The translations under genes and the position numbers were made by a program. Source: an uncultured Pseudomonadota bacterium (GTDB taxonomy: Bacteria > Pseudomonadota > Gammaproteobacteria > Burkholderiales > Thiobacillaceae). From it: a stretch of 6,975 nucleotides of DNA. Below the pieces are notes generated by a model that ran no database searches, had not been told where the DNA came from, and worked only from the letters and a program-made list of their open reading frames with translations. The stretch lies in assembly GCA_903918705.1 (NCBI GenBank), contig CAIXFP010000365.1, positions 1 to 6,975 on the forward strand, in the 5' to 3' direction. Shown piece by piece: positions 6,181 to 6,975 of the stretch. Every line of letters begins with the position of its first letter. Position 1 is the first letter of the stretch.

Positions 6181-6975
6181 TCATGTCCATCCCTCTCCCC
6201 GCCACAATACCGCCGGCAGACTCAGCGCCAGGGCCAGGCCCAGGGGCCAGTAGAACCATTCGTCGCTGGGCCGGTACCACTGGGCGTTGCCGGCGCTGGG
6301 CTCCATCTTGTCGATGCGGGCGTACACCTGCTGCAGGGCGTCGGCGTCGCCGGCGCGGAAATAGGCGCCGCCGGTGGCCTGGGCAATGCCCTTCAGGGTG
6401 TCCTCGTCGAGATCGCTGTCGCCGCCCATGCCGAAGAAGCCGGCCGCCTCGCTGGAGCCGACCCCGATGGTGTAGATGCGCAATCCGGCGGCGGCGGCCA
6501 GCCTGGCGGCCTGCAAGGGCGGCATGGCGCCGGCGTTGCTGCTGCCGTCGGTGAGCAGGATGAGCACTTCCTCTCCGCCCGCGCCCTTTTCGTCGTTCAG
6601 CCGCTTCAAGGCCAGGCCGATGGCGTCGCCGATGGCGGTCTGGGTGCCGGCCACGCCCACCACCGCCTGGTAGAGAAATTCCTTCACGGTGCCCAGGTCG
6701 GCGGAGAGGGGCGCCTGGAGATAGGGGCGGGTGCCGAACAGGATCAGGCCGACCCGGTCGCCGTGGCGCCGCTCGATGAACTTGCCGGCGACGATCTGCA
6801 CCACCTGCAGTCGGCTGTAGCCACCGGCCATGTCCTGGGTGGACATGGAGCCGGACACGTCCACCGCCAGCAACAGGCGCCGCCCGGTGCTGGGTACCGG
6901 TTCCGGCTCGCCCAACCATTGCGGCCGCGCGCCCGCCGCCACGAGCAGGAGCCAGACCAGGGCGAACAGGATACG
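6181..6975 (-). CDS. batA: BatA-type VWA-domain protein (5' end outside window)
   Basis: The frame is open to the right edge, so the first roughly 70-80 residues are missing; 264 codons remain. Numbering from the window edge, a hydrophobic helix comes first (about 1-14, ILFALVWLLLVAAG), then ARPQWLGEPEPVP, the usual BatA lead into the VWA domain. The metal-ion-dependent adhesion site is complete: D39-V-S41-G-S43 (LLLAVDVSGSM), T113 (GTQTAIGDAI) and D143 (LLTDGSSNAG). The domain closes with IAQATGGAYFRAGDADALQQ and YARIDKMEPS, typical of the family. A final helix is at about 241-258. An apparent GTG start at 6942 is not used because the coding frame and the first helix continue upstream. It is the first bat gene in view. 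In related genomes moxR and a DUF58 gene precede it, which would lie to the right of the window (inference). The stop TGA is at 6181-6183. Confidence 0.92.
   Translation of the reverse strand, partial: RILFALVWLLLVAAGARPQWLGEPEPVPSTGRRLLLAVDVSGSMSTQDMAGGYSRLQVVQIVAGKFIERRHGDRVGLILFGTRPYLQAPLSADLGTVKEFLYQAVVGVAGTQTAIGDAIGLALKRLNDEKGAGGEEVLILLTDGSSNAGAMPPLQAARLAAAAGLRIYTIGVGSSEAAGFFGMGGDSDLDEDTLKGIAQATGGAYFRAGDADALQQVYARIDKMEPSAGNAQWYRPSDEWFYWPLGLALALSLPAVLWRGEGWT

Noticed and set aside
5142..6554. A 470-codon plus-strand frame antisense to batB and batA
   Set aside because: The product is Gly/Arg/Gln-rich without domain signals and crosses the intergenic repeat. It is a shadow of the bat genes.

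Overview
The window is about 70% G+C, with tightly packed Gram-negative-type genes (SPase I signal peptides, Bat aerotolerance proteins, a proteobacterial NikR). I read it as a chromosomal segment of a proteobacterium, most likely a betaproteobacterium of Rhodocyclales type. That placement rests on composition, gene content and the style of an intergenic repeat, not on a search.

Layout, left to right. The plus strand starts inside a TgpA-like transglutaminase (1-1245; the N-terminal membrane half lies outside the window). It is followed by nikR, a complete nickel-responsive ribbon-helix-helix repressor (1287-1733). The rest is on the minus strand and, read from the right edge, forms a Bat operon: batA (VWA, 5' end cut by the window edge), batB (VWA), batC (TPR) and batD (large membrane-anchored exported protein). 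batB, batC and batD are coupled by a 5-nt gap and then a 4-nt ATGA overlap. batA and batB are separated by 121 nt carrying a REP-like inverted repeat. Downstream of batD, in the same direction, is a gene for an exported alpha-crystallin/Hsp20-like protein with a methionine-rich segment (1775-2302). It converges on nikR.

How the genes fit together. BatABCD proteins are thought to form a periplasmic/inner-membrane complex linked to MoxR-type ATPases and to stress or oxygen tolerance. TgpA-type transglutaminases typically sit beside MoxR and DUF58 genes as well, so two MoxR-associated modules may face each other here, with nikR and hsp20 between them. An exported small heat-shock protein next to a Bat operon fits an envelope-stress theme (inference).

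The most interesting stretch is the 84-nt batD-hsp20 gap. It holds a strong GC hairpin followed by T7, immediately before a perfect AGGAGG ribosome site. A U-rich stretch further upstream can pair over 10 contiguous positions with that ribosome site, which resembles a fourU RNA thermometer. I see no tRNA, rRNA, CRISPR array, insertion sequence or obvious novel defence system.
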